Shown here: positions 44,488 through 56,084 of the stretch, piece after piece
How the letters are laid out: every line of letters starts with the position of its first letter
Position numbering within the stretch: position 1 is the stretch's first letter
Source of the DNA: Pachyseris speciosa
Lineage: Eukaryota > Cnidaria > Anthozoa > Scleractinia > Pachyseridae
DNA: 64,000 nucleotides
Reading direction: 5' to 3'
Assembly (NCBI GenBank): GCA_016490735.1
Contig: JAEMWC010000240.1
Coordinates: 396,001-460,000, forward strand
Position numbers and translations under genes: made by a program
Notes under the pieces: generated by a model
What the model was told of the DNA's origin: nothing
Databases searched by the model: none
The model's input: the letters and a program-made list of their open reading frames with translations, nothing else

Positions 44488-45063
44488 TTACACATTGTAA
44501 AAACTAAGAGGTGAAATTTAAACGTTGCCCAAAGCTAACCTAATCAAATTAAATCGAATACTTGTCTCCTACAAGTCACCCCTGCTTTGAGATTGACACT
44601 AAAATAAAGAAGTAAAATTGAAATACAATGCAAAGCTAACCTAATTAAATAACATACTTGTCACTCACAAGCTACATCTGATTTAAAATTGACACAAATA
44701 ATGTTATAGATAGGACTTAAACTGCTTAAAGAAGGTGCATGCATGATGTTCGATGGAACACCATTCCAGTCTGGTATGTATCGATTATAAAAACAAATAG
44801 CCAGGCCAAGCCTAGAGTCGGAGATGCACACTCTCACCGAGCAACTTCGCATGGCTTTATTTAGGCCAGTTTAATTTGTGTCCAAAACAATTGAGCAGCA
44901 GCAAGGAAAACGAAGAGTTTTCGATAGCAAACGTTTGCAAAAAAATACAGACATTCGTGAGTCCTAACTACTTTCAGATGAAAGCGTAACGGAATTCAAA
45001 GCGGATAAAAAAAAAACACCACAAGCGAACAAAGTACGATGCGAGTGTTTTGCTGGAAGAAGC
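44488..45063. other. Non-coding stretch
   Basis: No supported feature. AT-rich. Confidence 0.4.
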
Positions 45064-46305
45064 ACAGGCATCCCAAGCTCAACAAAGGTGACGCGTAAAG
45101 ATGTTGCGTTACTGACTGTAATAAAAGGTTTTGTATGGGAAACAAACAGAAAATACCACACTTTCTTAATAAAATCAACTTACCTCGATACGCTGTTGTA
45201 TTCTTTATTGTCTAGAAGTTTTTCAGGCTGGTTTTTAGCGATTTTAGCCGGATTTTCGCCGTTTGGGTTTCCTAACGATAATAAGAATGCAAGGCAGTAC
45301 ATTACGTCCAGATTGTCAGCCGCTCGGAGCGAAGAAAACAAACGTCTAAAATATACCCGCTTGCCTATTTTCCCCAAACGATAAGAGAAGAGATGTAAAC
45401 GCTTCCTATCAGCCCAATCTCAAGCCAAAACTACCACCACAGCTTTTGCTAGAAATGTTTTTTGCCGAGCTAGCTCGCCCGATAAAGTTTGTCAACATGC
45501 TGGGACAGACCGCCATGGACACAACAAACTTCGGGTTACAAAACTATCCCGGCAGGGGCGTAGGCAGGCAGTTTTCGACAGATAAATCAATTTGCTCCAT
45601 GGGTCCACACGCGGGATTTTGTCAAGGTCAAGGGCGCCAAGGGAGACCAATCGTAATCGTTGCTGCTGGAAGTGCTGTCAAAATTTATTCATTCTTTTAT
45701 TTTCAACTCTGAGAGTACCCATTCGATTTTATTAGCTGCTAGTAAATAACATCTGCCACGGAAACGACCCATGGAGCAAATTGATTTATCTGTCGAAAAC
45801 TGCCTGCCTACGCCCCTGCCGGGATAGTTTTGTAACCCAGAGTTTGTTGTGTCCATGGCGGTCTGTCCCAGCATGTTGACAAATTTTATCGGGCGAGCTA
45901 GCTCGGCAAAAAACATTTCTAGCAAGAGCTGTGGTGGTAGTTTTGGCTTGAGATTGGGCTGATAGGAAGCGTTTACATCTCTTCTCTTATCGTTTGGGGA
46001 AAATAGGCAAGCGGGTATATTTTAAACGTTTGTTTTCTTCGCTCCGAGCGGCTGACAATCTGGACGTAATGTACTGCCTTGCATTCTTATTATCGTTAGG
46101 AAACCCAAACGGCGAAAATCCGGCTAAAATCGCTAAAAACCAGCCTGAAAAACTTCTAGACAATAAAGAATACAACAGCGTATCGAGGTAAGTTGATTTT
46201 ATTAAGAAAGTGTGGTATTTTCTGTTTGTTTCCCACACAAAACTTTTTATTACACAACATCTTTACGCGTCACCTTTGTTGAGCTTGGGACACCTGTGGA
46301 AGAAG
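45064..46305. repeat. 540-bp-arm fold-back containing an exon-like sequence
   Basis: Left arm about 45064-45605 and right arm 45766-46305 are close to identical, with a 160-base spacer and a 10-base indel near the outer end. Each arm has an exon-like reading (GNPNGENPAKIAKNQPEKLL ... NSVSR) followed by a GTAAGT donor (right arm, after 46191), pointing in opposite directions. No start exon is identified. Confidence 0.85.
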
Positions 46306-46324
46306 GAGAAGGTGGAGAAATTAA

Positions 46325-47326
46325 CCCATTGACTACCGCAGGTTTTTACATTTTCGGAGTGATTTTCCACCTATAAACGATGAATGGCAATTCGTGACTC
46401 TTTATTTGAACTACCAGGGAAAAGTGGTGCTGTCCTAAGTTACTGGAGGCTCAAGGTTTCTGAAAACGTCATTTTGACGTAGCTATTTTTTATCCGTGAA
46501 GCGACAACAATGGCCCAAGTTCGGTTTGCTTGCGATTTCTGCTAAATTTACAGCCATTTTTCATCTTTAGCGGCTGCCTGATGAGCATCATTAAGCGTGA
46601 CGGTAGCTAAGAGTCCACTTTCTCAAAGAATCGAGCAAGGTGATGTACTTTGTTGTTGAATTTGGCTTGTTACTCGACGAACTGGGAATTTGGCCGGTCG
46701 AACACTTAGTACCTTTGGGACTCGACTATTGATGAATTTCTCGACCTACCGCCACATATTTTGGAATTTCTGTGTACTGAAGATGACCACGAGCAGGAAA
46801 CTCGGAGTGGCTCTAGACTTAGTTTATATGTGAAAGAATTGGGGGAAGGAACGGGTGCTGTCAAAAATTCTCGTTAGTTCCCAGCATGCAATGCGCTCAA
46901 GATGTTGAAAATGTCGGGAAGGCCCGAATGCACTGGAACAAAAGGCTGTATCTACGCTCGGGAGAAGAATATGAACAAAAAAAGTCATTTCTAAGCTAGA
47001 AAAAGGATTGAATTTCGTTATGACGGTTGAATTTTGGTTTTTCGACGATGATTTCCCTAAAAAACATGAAGGCAAAAAGGGGCATTTTTGTTGTTTCTCT
47101 TTGACGTTAAAAACGGCCAGTTTCGTTCTTGTCCAAACTCAAAAGGCCATATTTGGTAAAAATCGCTACGTTTCTTGCATTTATTGGATATCCAAATTTA
47201 AAGGGCATTCCATTTCGTGCTCACAACTAACAGTTAAGGCAATATTCGTGCGATTGAGAGAGTTGCAATGTTTTGAAGCATGGGAGTTTTTTACGGCCGG
47301 TTTTGGCCGGCACGGGTGCCAATGGG
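46325..47326. mobile_element. TTAA element with CCCATTG ends (piggyBac-like)
   Basis: CCCATTGACTACCGC at the left and ...GGTGCCAATGGG at the right, flanked by TTAA (46321-46324, 47327-47330). The nearby paralogue at 47545-47565 (GGTGGAGAAATTAGACAAG) is the empty-site version of the flanks. No transposase motif was recognised in the interior. Confidence 0.78.
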
Positions 47327-47680
47327 TTAAACAAGACTAGCTTGTAATAAAAATAGTTTGTACTGATTAATTGAGAAAAATCGGTATTTATTTTGACATA
47401 AATGTCCGTAGAAAAGACAATTAAGGGTAAAAACTGATCGTTAAGAGCAGTCAACAGGAATTGACCGGGGTTCAGAAACAACAGAACAACAAACTAAGTA
47501 TTACAAGAAAACAAAGCACAATACGAATAATATTTCTTCGAAGATTCTTGGAGAAGGTGGAGAAATTAGACAAGTAACAAACTTTGCTTAGCAATATTGA
47601 CATAAATGTCCGTAGAAAAGACAAAAAAGAGGTCCACACCTGATCGTTTGAGCAGTCAACAGGAATCACTGAGGCAGCAA
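47327..47680 (-). repeat. Tandem duplication of an exon-like segment
   Basis: Two copies (about 46290-46324 plus 47327-47475, and about 47540-47675) share GACATAAATGTCCGTAGAAA and GAGCAGTCAACAGGAAT. The second copy reads open on the minus strand (ASVIPVDCSNDQVWTSFLSF, after a hydrophobic start from about 47726). Function unknown. Confidence 0.5.
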
Positions 47681-47759
47681 TCACTCGGAACGCGACAGAG
47701 CTAAATAATAGCGCCATTTCCCACAAAATCTGTCCTTGGCTGACACAAAACGCTAAAGA

Positions 47760-49175
47760 GCTTTGATAGTTTTACTGGTACTTCCCATGCCTTCCGAAGA
47801 ACCTTCTTCAATTAATGATTCTCAGTGGCAAAGCGTCATCCAGTTAACGAAGAAAGCGCTTGCCAAACCACACCAGCATTTCTCTCGCAGAGCCGTCCAC
47901 TATAAAATTCATCAAAGCCAGCCCAGCCAGTCAAACCATTTCGGTGTTTTTAACATCCAAACGCTGATTCTTACCGGTTCAAACAAATTAAGACGACATG
48001 TTTATAGACGGCAAAACTAAATATTGTTGTTTACAGGCCGCTTTCGACGAAGATCTCTAAAACCTTTTTCAAATGACGAGTGAAGGGCGCTGGTCTTTGA
48101 CATTTTTGACAGCATTTTGACAACTTTATGTCAGATTTTGAGACGTGGACATACACATGCATTTGATCGGCTTTTGTTTTTTTACTCGAGCTTGAGATTC
48201 CGCCTTTAATCCTTAATTTTACGAGGACTCATTGTGATTACGTGTTATTAAGATAAGGGCAAAAGTTTCTTAACGCTGTTGAGGTACCAAGGTCGAAAAA
48301 CAGTCAGCCAAGCCGAGTAAAAACACTCGTTCGCTTGCAAGGAAAACAACGTAACAAAACAAACAAACAATTCAACTATTTCTTTGTGTCCAAAACGAGT
48401 ACAGATGATTGTTATTTATATCCATTCAAGAGAAAAATACAAGTTTCATTCCTGAACAAAAGTAACAACGATTAAACCAAATGTTTTAAGCTTCTATTTA
48501 TTTAATTTACCTCACTGTCCTGCGCTGTGTTGTAGAGGTTTCTACCACTTGAAAATACGTAAGCTTCAGTAAAGTAAAAACAAGCATCCGCAAAAATAGC
48601 AAACGGTTTGTCCAAAGAAAGAGCTTTTGCCACAGAGTTTGAGCTACTCGTTCCTCCCATTAACACAGGTGAACTGTTAAGTGGCCTTTCTTAGTGAGAT
48701 GCAAGATGCCGCGGTAAAGTGAAAGCCCTTGAAGCGTTGAATTATACTGTTTTCAACCGCACAATCGATCCAAGTTTGAAGCTTTTCTTGAGAAAAATCG
48801 CTCTTCCTTTTATCACTTGAAAATTCACCTTCCGGAGTATCTTTTGACAAGTTCTTGATTTTTATGCTTTTTACGAGAATTTAAAGACAAACTTCGATCG
48901 AAGATGCAGTTGTTTTGCTCAAAATGAAGAAACCAAGTGAATGTGAAATTACGAGCCGCAGAAAGCGCGCGAAAAATTAAGCCTCGATTTGATTTGGGTG
49001 TCCCACACCTGGCTTGAGCCTGCGATCAAATCGAAAGCAAGTCCCTGGTCAGCGGTCAACTTCAAAAAAACAGCTGACCTCGATGAGGTCTTAACTTGAG
49101 CCCGCGATATGGTCACGTGACACTGGTCAGCGGATACCTTGTTTTGACAGGTGTCAATTGGCTATAAGATGGATG
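47760..49175. other. Non-coding stretch
   Basis: No exon or element with defined ends is supported, though 48990-49175 reads like a dispersed repeat (CACTGGTCAGCGGATACC). Confidence 0.4.
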
Positions 49176-49183
49176 TCCAGTAT

Positions 49184-49559
49184 CTTAACCGCGGTCAAAC
49201 GTAAAAAAATAAGAAAAGTCCTCTAAAGATAAGGTTTTTACGTTGAGAGCTCAAAGATGATGAGTCTTTCATCAGTCTGTGAGTTTACTAAATCATTTCA
49301 TGAATTACTAAAAAAGTTTTAAGGTTTTTTAAAGAGAAGAATGTGGAGACTGTTCGGCGTGGTATGTTTTTGTTTTCTGTTTCAATGCGTGACTTCAGGA
49401 AAACCAATTCACCTTATTGTTCCTAAAACTGTTTTAGTAATTCGTAAAATGATTTAGTAAACTCAGACTGAAGAAAAACTTATCATCTTTGAGCTCTCAA
49501 CGTAAAAACCTTATCTTTAAAGGACTTTTCTTACTTTTTTACGTTTGACCGCGGTTAAG
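49184..49559. mobile_element. Fold-back MITE with perfect 8-bp TSD
   Basis: CTTAACCGCGGTCAAACGTA and its complement, flanked by TCCAGTAT at 49176-49183 and 49560-49567. Arms of about 125 bases pair. An 8-bp TSD suggests hAT or P-type mobilisation. Confidence 0.87.
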
Positions 49560-49567
49560 TCCAGTAT

Positions 49568-49736
49568 CAAAGATGTACACTGGGTGTACACTGTAAACTA
49601 GCTGGTCAGCTGCTGGGCTAGGTGGAGTATGGCCGCCATGTTGGATTATTATGATTATTATTAGGATATTATTAGTTATTGGGCAACACCACCGTCGTCG
49701 TCGTGCGCGCCCACGAGCAATACCGCTAGCCATTTT

Positions 49737-49768
<32 letters not shown>

Positions 49769-50105
49769 AGGTATGGTGCTCCGCATGGCGGCCCTTCGGG
49801 CCGCCGGAGCTCCGCTATGATTTTCATATATTCATTCTCACGCACATTAAAGACAGTTATAAACATTCACACATATGTTTCTTTTATAAATGGTGGATGG
49901 TGTTCAAAATATTCATTTCCTTTTACAATTCCGTGTTTTTCGCTGTTTTTAATATCTGTAGTAGCAGAAGGCGCCGGCGGAGCCCAAAAATTCGCTGCAT
50001 TTTCAAATGGATTTTTACGGTTTAGATGTGTTCTGTGACGCTTTTATGATAGGTGGTATCACGACTTCTGAAAGCCTGGTGAATGTGTTTTCTAATGCCA
50101 TTCTT
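49568..50105. other. Non-coding stretch with GCGGCCC hairpin
   Basis: GCGGCCCTTCGGGCCGC (about 49789-49805) forms a tight hairpin with a TTC/GAA-rich tip. No gene is called. Confidence 0.5.
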
Positions 50106-50107
50106 GG

Positions 50108-50270
50108 CAAATTCTTTGATTGCACTCACGTGATAAGACGGCCATGTTGGTGTCAAAACAATAGAAAAATGTAGCTCAAGATTTGCAAGTCAAATTCCCA
50201 GAAGACTTTTTCGCTATTGTTCTTTCCACCAACATGGCCGCCGTGACGTCAGGTGCAATCAAAGAATACA
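50108..50270. mobile_element. Short fold-back MITE
   Basis: TTCTTTGATTGCACTCACGT pairs with the segment ending GGTGCAATCAAAGAA; inner GGCCATGTTGGTG/CACCAACATGGCC arms also pair. TSD unresolved. Confidence 0.7.
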
Positions 50271-50274
50271 CCAT

Positions 50275-50955
50275 GGCATTCGGTCGAATATGGTAATGAG
50301 CAGCTCGATTTAATTAAAAAAAAGACTTCAAATCAATCTGACAAACAAAAGTAGAAGAAAAACACTTAAAAATAAACAGGGTAGACCACTAGAATTGATC
50401 TAAAGGATGGTCATTGGTCATGATTTTCAATGGCTAGTAAAATAGGCGAATTATAATTTTTTAGGGTTTTATCGCCTGACAGCCATGTTCTCAAAGCTTT
50501 GGCAAAATGTTTTAAGTAGGACTTATTGTAAACCTGTCAAATAAAAGCATGGTCCTGAGAGACTTGTAGAATTATAGTGTTGTGTACCAGAGTGGGCACT
50601 TCAGTCCATATCCGGAGCCACGAATAGGCATGTAAGTTTCTGTGACCAGACGGACGCTCTGGGGCAGGTTGGCATTCCATCGTCAAGCCTCTCCCCTCCC
50701 CTGAGATATGCATTTGTTAGGACAGACTACAGCGTCGTGAACTACGTTTACTACTCTTTTCGATCCGTGTGTGGGTTATTTTACGTCACCTTCATATTCA
50801 CGTGTGTAGATACAACTTGTCCACTCGTACAACTTGTCTGTATGGTATTGCGCCTTGTACGGCCGCATATTTCTTAGCTCCGTCTAAATCTCTTCTAACA
50901 CTCGCGCCAATGGCCCACAACCACCTCAGAAGCTTTCGTAAAACCTTACCGAATA
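50275..50955. other. Non-coding stretch before the LINE
   Basis: Possible LINE 5' flank or UTR. No exon supported. Confidence 0.4.
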
Positions 50956-51042
50956 CTCTATGGCCTTCCTACCGTGGGAAACGAGCGGATCGCCTCGTAA
51001 GAGAGAGAGAGAGAGAGAGAGAAAGATCCTCCATCAAACAGA

Positions 51043-51280
51043 TTGCTGTCGGTTGTTTCAACACGTCCTTGGTTTTCAGGTCCGTTACGCTGCCACAACC
51101 CTGCGAACTGTATTCCAATTACCCCAGCCCCTACAAATGGAAAATGGAAAGGTTCACTGACGGCGTATGTACCATCTTTATTTGTCTCGAATGTCATGTC
51201 CTTGGCTTCCAAAGTGGATGAACTGCGCCATGTTGTCAAGTATGCTAATTTAGATCTTGTTTGCATTACGGAGTCGTGGC
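51043..51280 (+). pseudogene. LINE endonuclease, N-terminal piece
   Basis: VSNVMSLASKVDELRHVVKY and LDLVCITESWL are the first two motifs of the apurinic-type endonuclease (N...MSL and the catalytic E in TESW). The frame is cut at the TTAA of the codons for W-L-K. Confidence 0.82.
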
Positions 51281-51284
51281 TTAA

Positions 51285-52305
51285 GGTTACCGTGTACCTT
51301 CAGGGGTGTCTCTAATCTAAGTGTTGTAGCGGCTCCCGATTACATCCCAGATAACATAAACCATATATCAAATTAAAGCTAATTGAACCAGCTATTTGAA
51401 TATTTCATTAATTTTGTGAGAAAGTGAATTACTGAACGCTCCGTCGAGTTTAAACTCGAAAGTGTAAATTAACTTTTGAAAGCTACAACTAAATGTGATT
51501 TTCGTATTTAGGGAAATTGATATTTTTCTCCAAGTCTGGAAACCAGACGCTAAAAAAACGTGTTGGGGTTTTCCTTTATTCGACTGCGTTCAAAAGTTAC
51601 AGAGCATTTTCAAATTCGCTAGGAAAAGAGACGGAGCGGGCGCACGGAAATGGCTCTCGTCGAAAAAAGGTTTTGAATTATCTAATTCCCCAACACATTT
51701 TTGTTGAAGATAAGTTATTCTAGCGGCTGTCCAAATTTGATCGAAATCGAACAAATCGCCCTTGAGTTGTAACTCTTGAAAGTGTCCTCTTCAAGACAAA
51801 AATAAGCTTTGCGAAAACAGCGCTTAAAAAAATCTTCACTACACAAACAAACACCGCCCGCAAACACCTCTATCGACGATCGGCCAATCAATTTACGCTA
51901 ACTTTTCTTCCGGTCACCTACTGTGGAAATTTTCCGCGTAATTTTATCTGCACGCAAACTCTCATGCTACAAACAGTTCATCATTTTGTTACATATTCTC
52001 CGGATTTGACTAAGTTTACCTGACCCATCGTCATAGCCGAAAAACTAAAAGCGCACAACCTTCATGAAGCAAAGCAACTTTTTCGCGTGCAATATTTCCC
52101 GCGCAAATCGCTCCGGTTGGCTGCATTCGCAGTAACATATTGTCCATGTTTACATCCGGTGCATATAGGTTTTTCCCAATCTCTCGGCGACTATTCACTC
52201 GTTTTGAATTGTGTTTTTTTTGCTTGAAAGATCACAGTAAAAAGTTCATTTTTATGGAGAAAAATAAAAATCGAAAATTTTATACCCTGAACGTACACAG
52301 TAACC
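51285..52305. mobile_element. 1.0-kb TTAA element in the LINE endonuclease
   Basis: GGTTACCGTGTACCTTCAGG against the complement of CCCTGAACGTACACAGTAACC, flanked by TTAA at 51281-51284 and 52306-52309. Excision restores the frame as TESW-LKSHIHDN. No transposase is recognised. Confidence 0.86.
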
Positions 52306-52309
52306 TTAA

Positions 52310-52561
52310 AAGCCACATTCATGACAATGTAGTTGCGCTGGAGAGATATAATATCATCCGCAGGGATAGAACAGAGACAGAACATGGCGGTGTGTGCGTG
52401 TATATCAAGAATACGATAAATTTTACAGTTTAAAACGGTTTAGAAGACACTTCTTTCGAGGCGTTATTGATTCAAATTAGCCCTACTCGTCTCCCAAGGG
52501 GCTACAACTCTATTATTCTTGGAACGCTCTATCACCCACCAAGCGCTAATGTTGGGCATTG
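52310..52561 (+). pseudogene. LINE endonuclease, middle piece
   Basis: SHIHDNVVALERYNIIRRDR, HGGVCVYIK and, after an in-frame stop near 52432, SFEALLIQISPTRLPRGYNS and LGTLYHPPSANVGH: the GGxxxY and LYHPP motifs of the EN domain. Confidence 0.82.
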
Positions 52562-54152
52562 GTAAAACCCGTGACGGTCAACATCCATGACGGACAAAAC
52601 GTGACGACCGTCACGGATGCGTCACGGATATGTCACGTGACCCTCACGTGTCCGTCACGGCTAATTATCAATTACAATTAACAATTATCTAATTTGCCAT
52701 TGTTATTAACTTATTAAGAAAACCTGAAAATCAGTTGCTGCCTAACGGGCATAAAACCCGTGACGGTCAACGCCCGTGACGACCGTCACGGATGCGTCAC
52801 AAGCGCCCTTCCTGACTGCCTTTGGAGGTAGCGCGTTGCCAGGTAAGAGAGATTTTCTCCTCTAGCTATTCGTCAGAGAAGGTTAATAAGAACCGTCACA
52901 GATGTCAAGCGACAACTTAGGCTCTAACGTAAAGATTATTTTTACTTCCACTCGTCACAGAAAATTACCAATTATCCATTGATATTAACGGCTCATTAAG
53001 AGTTAAGAGAGCTATTTCCCTGTATTCGTCACAGAATATCGATAAACCGTCACATATTTTAAGGGACAACTTAGGTTTTAACTCTTTTTCTACCGCTCAC
53101 CAAAATATTGATCGTAGAAGACCAATGCTTTGAAAACCTGTAACTTTCCCAAATCACGGACTATGGTTGAAATGAAACATTTTCATTGCAAAATGATAAG
53201 TTTTTCAGATTTCATCACCCTGGAAACTGACCGAAACTCCCAATTTTCACTTAATATGACTCTTTATTCTCTTTGAAAACCAAAATCGCCCTCGGAAAAC
53301 ACCAAAATTCACGCAGCTTTTTCAAGACAAAAATTCCTCTTGAAGTTAAAAGTTTCCATTGGCAGCAAACTTTGACTCCAGTTCTTGCAATCTATTCCAC
53401 ATTTACCTACTCACTCCCTTAGCCCGACCCCGATAACGCTGTTTGATTTCAGTTGCTCTCAATGACTGTAATTTTCACGTTTGTGACCCAAAGGAATTCT
53501 GGGATATTCTTGCCTAACAGCGGCATGGAAGACTGCCAATTTCCATTTCACATATGTTTTAGAACCGTGTCGAGCCACCCGGTTCCGCTGGCAAAATATT
53601 TTACCGATTGCGTTATTTACAAGTCAAAACTTGCCAAAATTGCCACGCCAGGTCCCGGATTCCACTCACAAAACGACTAAAGACACAACTTCACTGCGCG
53701 GATTGCCATCACTCGCTCGAATACTTTGAGCGGCCCACTTCGTGTGAAATTGCTTCCCACTTCTGTTTTCTTTCAAAGGATTGTCTCTACCCATCAACCC
53801 AGCTTTATGATGCCAGGCAGGGGGCTTCTGAAGTGAAAAATGGCTCGAAAAACACACTTATAAATCAAATAAGCAACGAATTGTAGCTGCAGTGTTCGTT
53901 TAGAAATAAACGACAGCTAGCGTGACAAGCATGACAACAAAGATAGAGCCTTCGGTTTTTTGGACCAGCGAAATCGCCGTGGTAACCCCTTATATGGAGG
54001 AGCCAGGTCGATTTGACCTCCTAGCCTCCGAAAATTGCAAAAAAGGCGACCAAATCGACCGGTAGATAAAGAGTTAAGAGCGCTTTTTTTCCTCTATTCG
54101 TCACGAAATATCGATAAACCGTCACGGATGTCAAGGGACAACTTAGGTTTTA
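52562..54152. mobile_element. CCGTCACGG-rich insertion
   Basis: It begins TAAAACCCGTGACGGTCAAC and ends ...AACTTAGGTTTTA (a 7-base TAAAACC/GGTTTTA match). ACCCGTGACGGTCAAC recurs at 52565 and 52745. A 40-50 base unit (ATCGATAAACCGTCAC ... GGGACAACTTAGG) recurs near 52885, 53040 and 54110. CCGTCACGG palindromes are frequent in the first 250 bases. The interior 53100-54050 has no recognised gene. Superfamily not assigned. Confidence 0.6.
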
Positions 54153-54317
54153 AGAGCGCTTTTGATTACTCTGCTTTGCTAGAGTATTTGGAAAGGTGTT
54201 TGTCGTCTATCGAATTCCGTTTTTCCAACTGCGTCCTTTGTTTAGTGAGAGATTTTAACAGGCTACAAACCACGCGCCTTAGAAACAACTACAATTTAAA
54301 GCAAATCAGTGAATTTC
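54153..54317 (+). pseudogene. LINE endonuclease, C-terminal piece
   Basis: DYSALLEYLERCLSSIEFRF and LVRDFNRLQTTRLRNN correspond to the GDFN motif of the endonuclease (G changed to R). It is cut at ISEF by a 97-bp MITE. Confidence 0.82.
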
Positions 54318-54414
54318 CTAGTCTCCTACGCAGCCGTTCTGTGTCTCGTCACGCAACGCTCCTCGGCGAGGAGCGTTGCGTGACGAGACAAAAAACGGCT
54401 GCGTAGGAGACTAG
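54318..54414. mobile_element. 97-bp palindromic MITE with 7-bp TSD
   Basis: CTAGTCTCCTACGCAGCCG on one side and its complement on the other make an almost complete hairpin with the tip at CGGCG. It is flanked by GAATTTC (54311-54317, 54415-54421). Removing it restores EF-PTRGERTLDQ. Confidence 0.92.
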
Positions 54415-54421
54415 GAATTTC

Positions 54422-56084
54422 CCGACGCGAGGAGAAAGAACACTCGATCAAGTCCTCACCGACCTTCAGGACTACTACGAAACCCCAACCCAACGCCCTC
54501 CACTAGGCCTTTCGGACCACATGTCTATAGAAGTTCAATCCAAGGTGAGGATAAAGTCCAACAGCTCTACAACCACCATAAGGTCGAGGGATCTGCGTCC
54601 TAGCAAGCGCCTAGCAATGCGCACTTATCCAGAATTAGTGGATCTGGACACTATACTCAACCCTACAGACAGTTGTGAAGTCAAAACCTCGCTCTTGGAA
54701 CAAATCATTACAACTGGTCTTAACCATGTTATGCCTATGCGCACGCGCAAGGTTCATTCAACCAAACCACCTTGGATAACATCAATTTTGAAGAACTTGA
54801 TTCAAAAGCGGCAGAGAGCCTTATCGCGTGGTGACAACGAAACGTTTCGTGAGCTGAGAAATCGCGTTAACCGCGAACGAAAGATGTGCCGCGCCAAGTA
54901 CTACCAACCAAGGCAGGAGCCAAGGTGGAACATCTGAGGAAATGCAAACCATCTGAGTGGTGGAAGGAAGTGAAAAAGCATAGCGGGTGCTCCCTTGACT
55001 CCACGGCGCAAAGTGATATTTTGAAGTCGTTACAACATCTACATGAGGGTATTGACCAAATTGGTCTAGCTAACATCGTCAATGAGGTTTTTCTATCGTC
55101 AATGCACTGCTTCACACCGCTACCTGCTGCTTTTCGGTGCATTGCGTCCAGTAATACCGGTACCCCTGAGAATCCCCTTGTTGTGTCGGTTGAGTCAGTT
55201 CGCAACAAACTATCCAAGTTGAACCCGTGCAAAGCTCACGGTCCAGACAACATCCCAGGATGGCTGTTAAAGGGAAACGCAGACATTCTAGCTGGTCCGG
55301 TATCAGACATTCTGAACTGCTCATACCTTGAAGGACGCCTGCCATCGTCGTGGAAGGACGCAGATGTAGTCCCTGTGCCTAAGCAAAAGCCCGTCCGAGA
55401 AGTAAACAAACATTTACGCCCTGTCTCACTCACTGTCCAAGATGTCTGAAGATTATGTGGTTGACGCTTACGTCAAACCTGCTGTGCTGGAGAGGATTGA
55501 TCTTCAACAATTTGGGACCGTACCTAAATCTTCTCCTACGCACGCGCTTATTAGCATGTTGCACTCCTGGCTGGAATCGACTGACGGAAATGGGGCTACT
55601 ACGAGAGTCATGCTGTGTGACTTTCGCAAAGCCTTTGATGTAATTGATCACCATGTCTTAGCCCAAAAGCTCTCCGCGTATGACCTTCCGAAACCGATTA
55701 TGTGCTGGATATTGGATTTTCTAACGAGTAGAAGGCAAAGGGTGAAATTTAGTCGTGACTGTGTACCAGAATGGCGTGCTGTACCGGCAGGAGTTCCTCA
55801 GGGGACGAAACTTGGCCCCTGGTTATTTCTAATAATGATTAATGACTTGAGTGTGGCGGAAACGAACATGTGGAAGTATGTAGATCATACTACCCTTGCT
55901 GAGTGCGTGGAAAAGAACGGAACCAGCTCGATGCAGTTGCGCGTTGACGAACTTGTTTCGAAGTCTCAAGCTGATTTAGTTGAATGAATCCAAGTGCAAG
56001 GAACTTAGAATGTAATTCACAAAGTCAGAGAATACGTTAGAGCCCCTCACTATCAACGATACGAACATTGAGGTTGCAAGGCCG
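54422..56084 (+). pseudogene. LINE linker and reverse transcriptase, catalytic Asp lost
   Basis: 54422-54890 continues the linker (RTLDQVLTDLQDYYETP, GLSDHMSIEV, PPWITSILKNLIQKRQRALS). After frameshifts, 54900-55441 has LSKLNPCKAHGPDNIPGWLL and SSWKDADVVPVPKQKP. 55442-55987 has VMLCDFRKAFDVIDHHVL (motif A) and GVPQGTKLGPWLFLIMINDL (motif B). Motif C reads KYVDHTTLAE where YVDD is expected, so the second catalytic Asp is His. Stops and frameshifts confirm decay. Confidence 0.88.

Noticed and set aside
50769..51221. 150-codon frame with an (RE)n run
   Set aside because: The RE run is an (AG)n microsatellite, and another frame of the same DNA carries the LINE endonuclease start.
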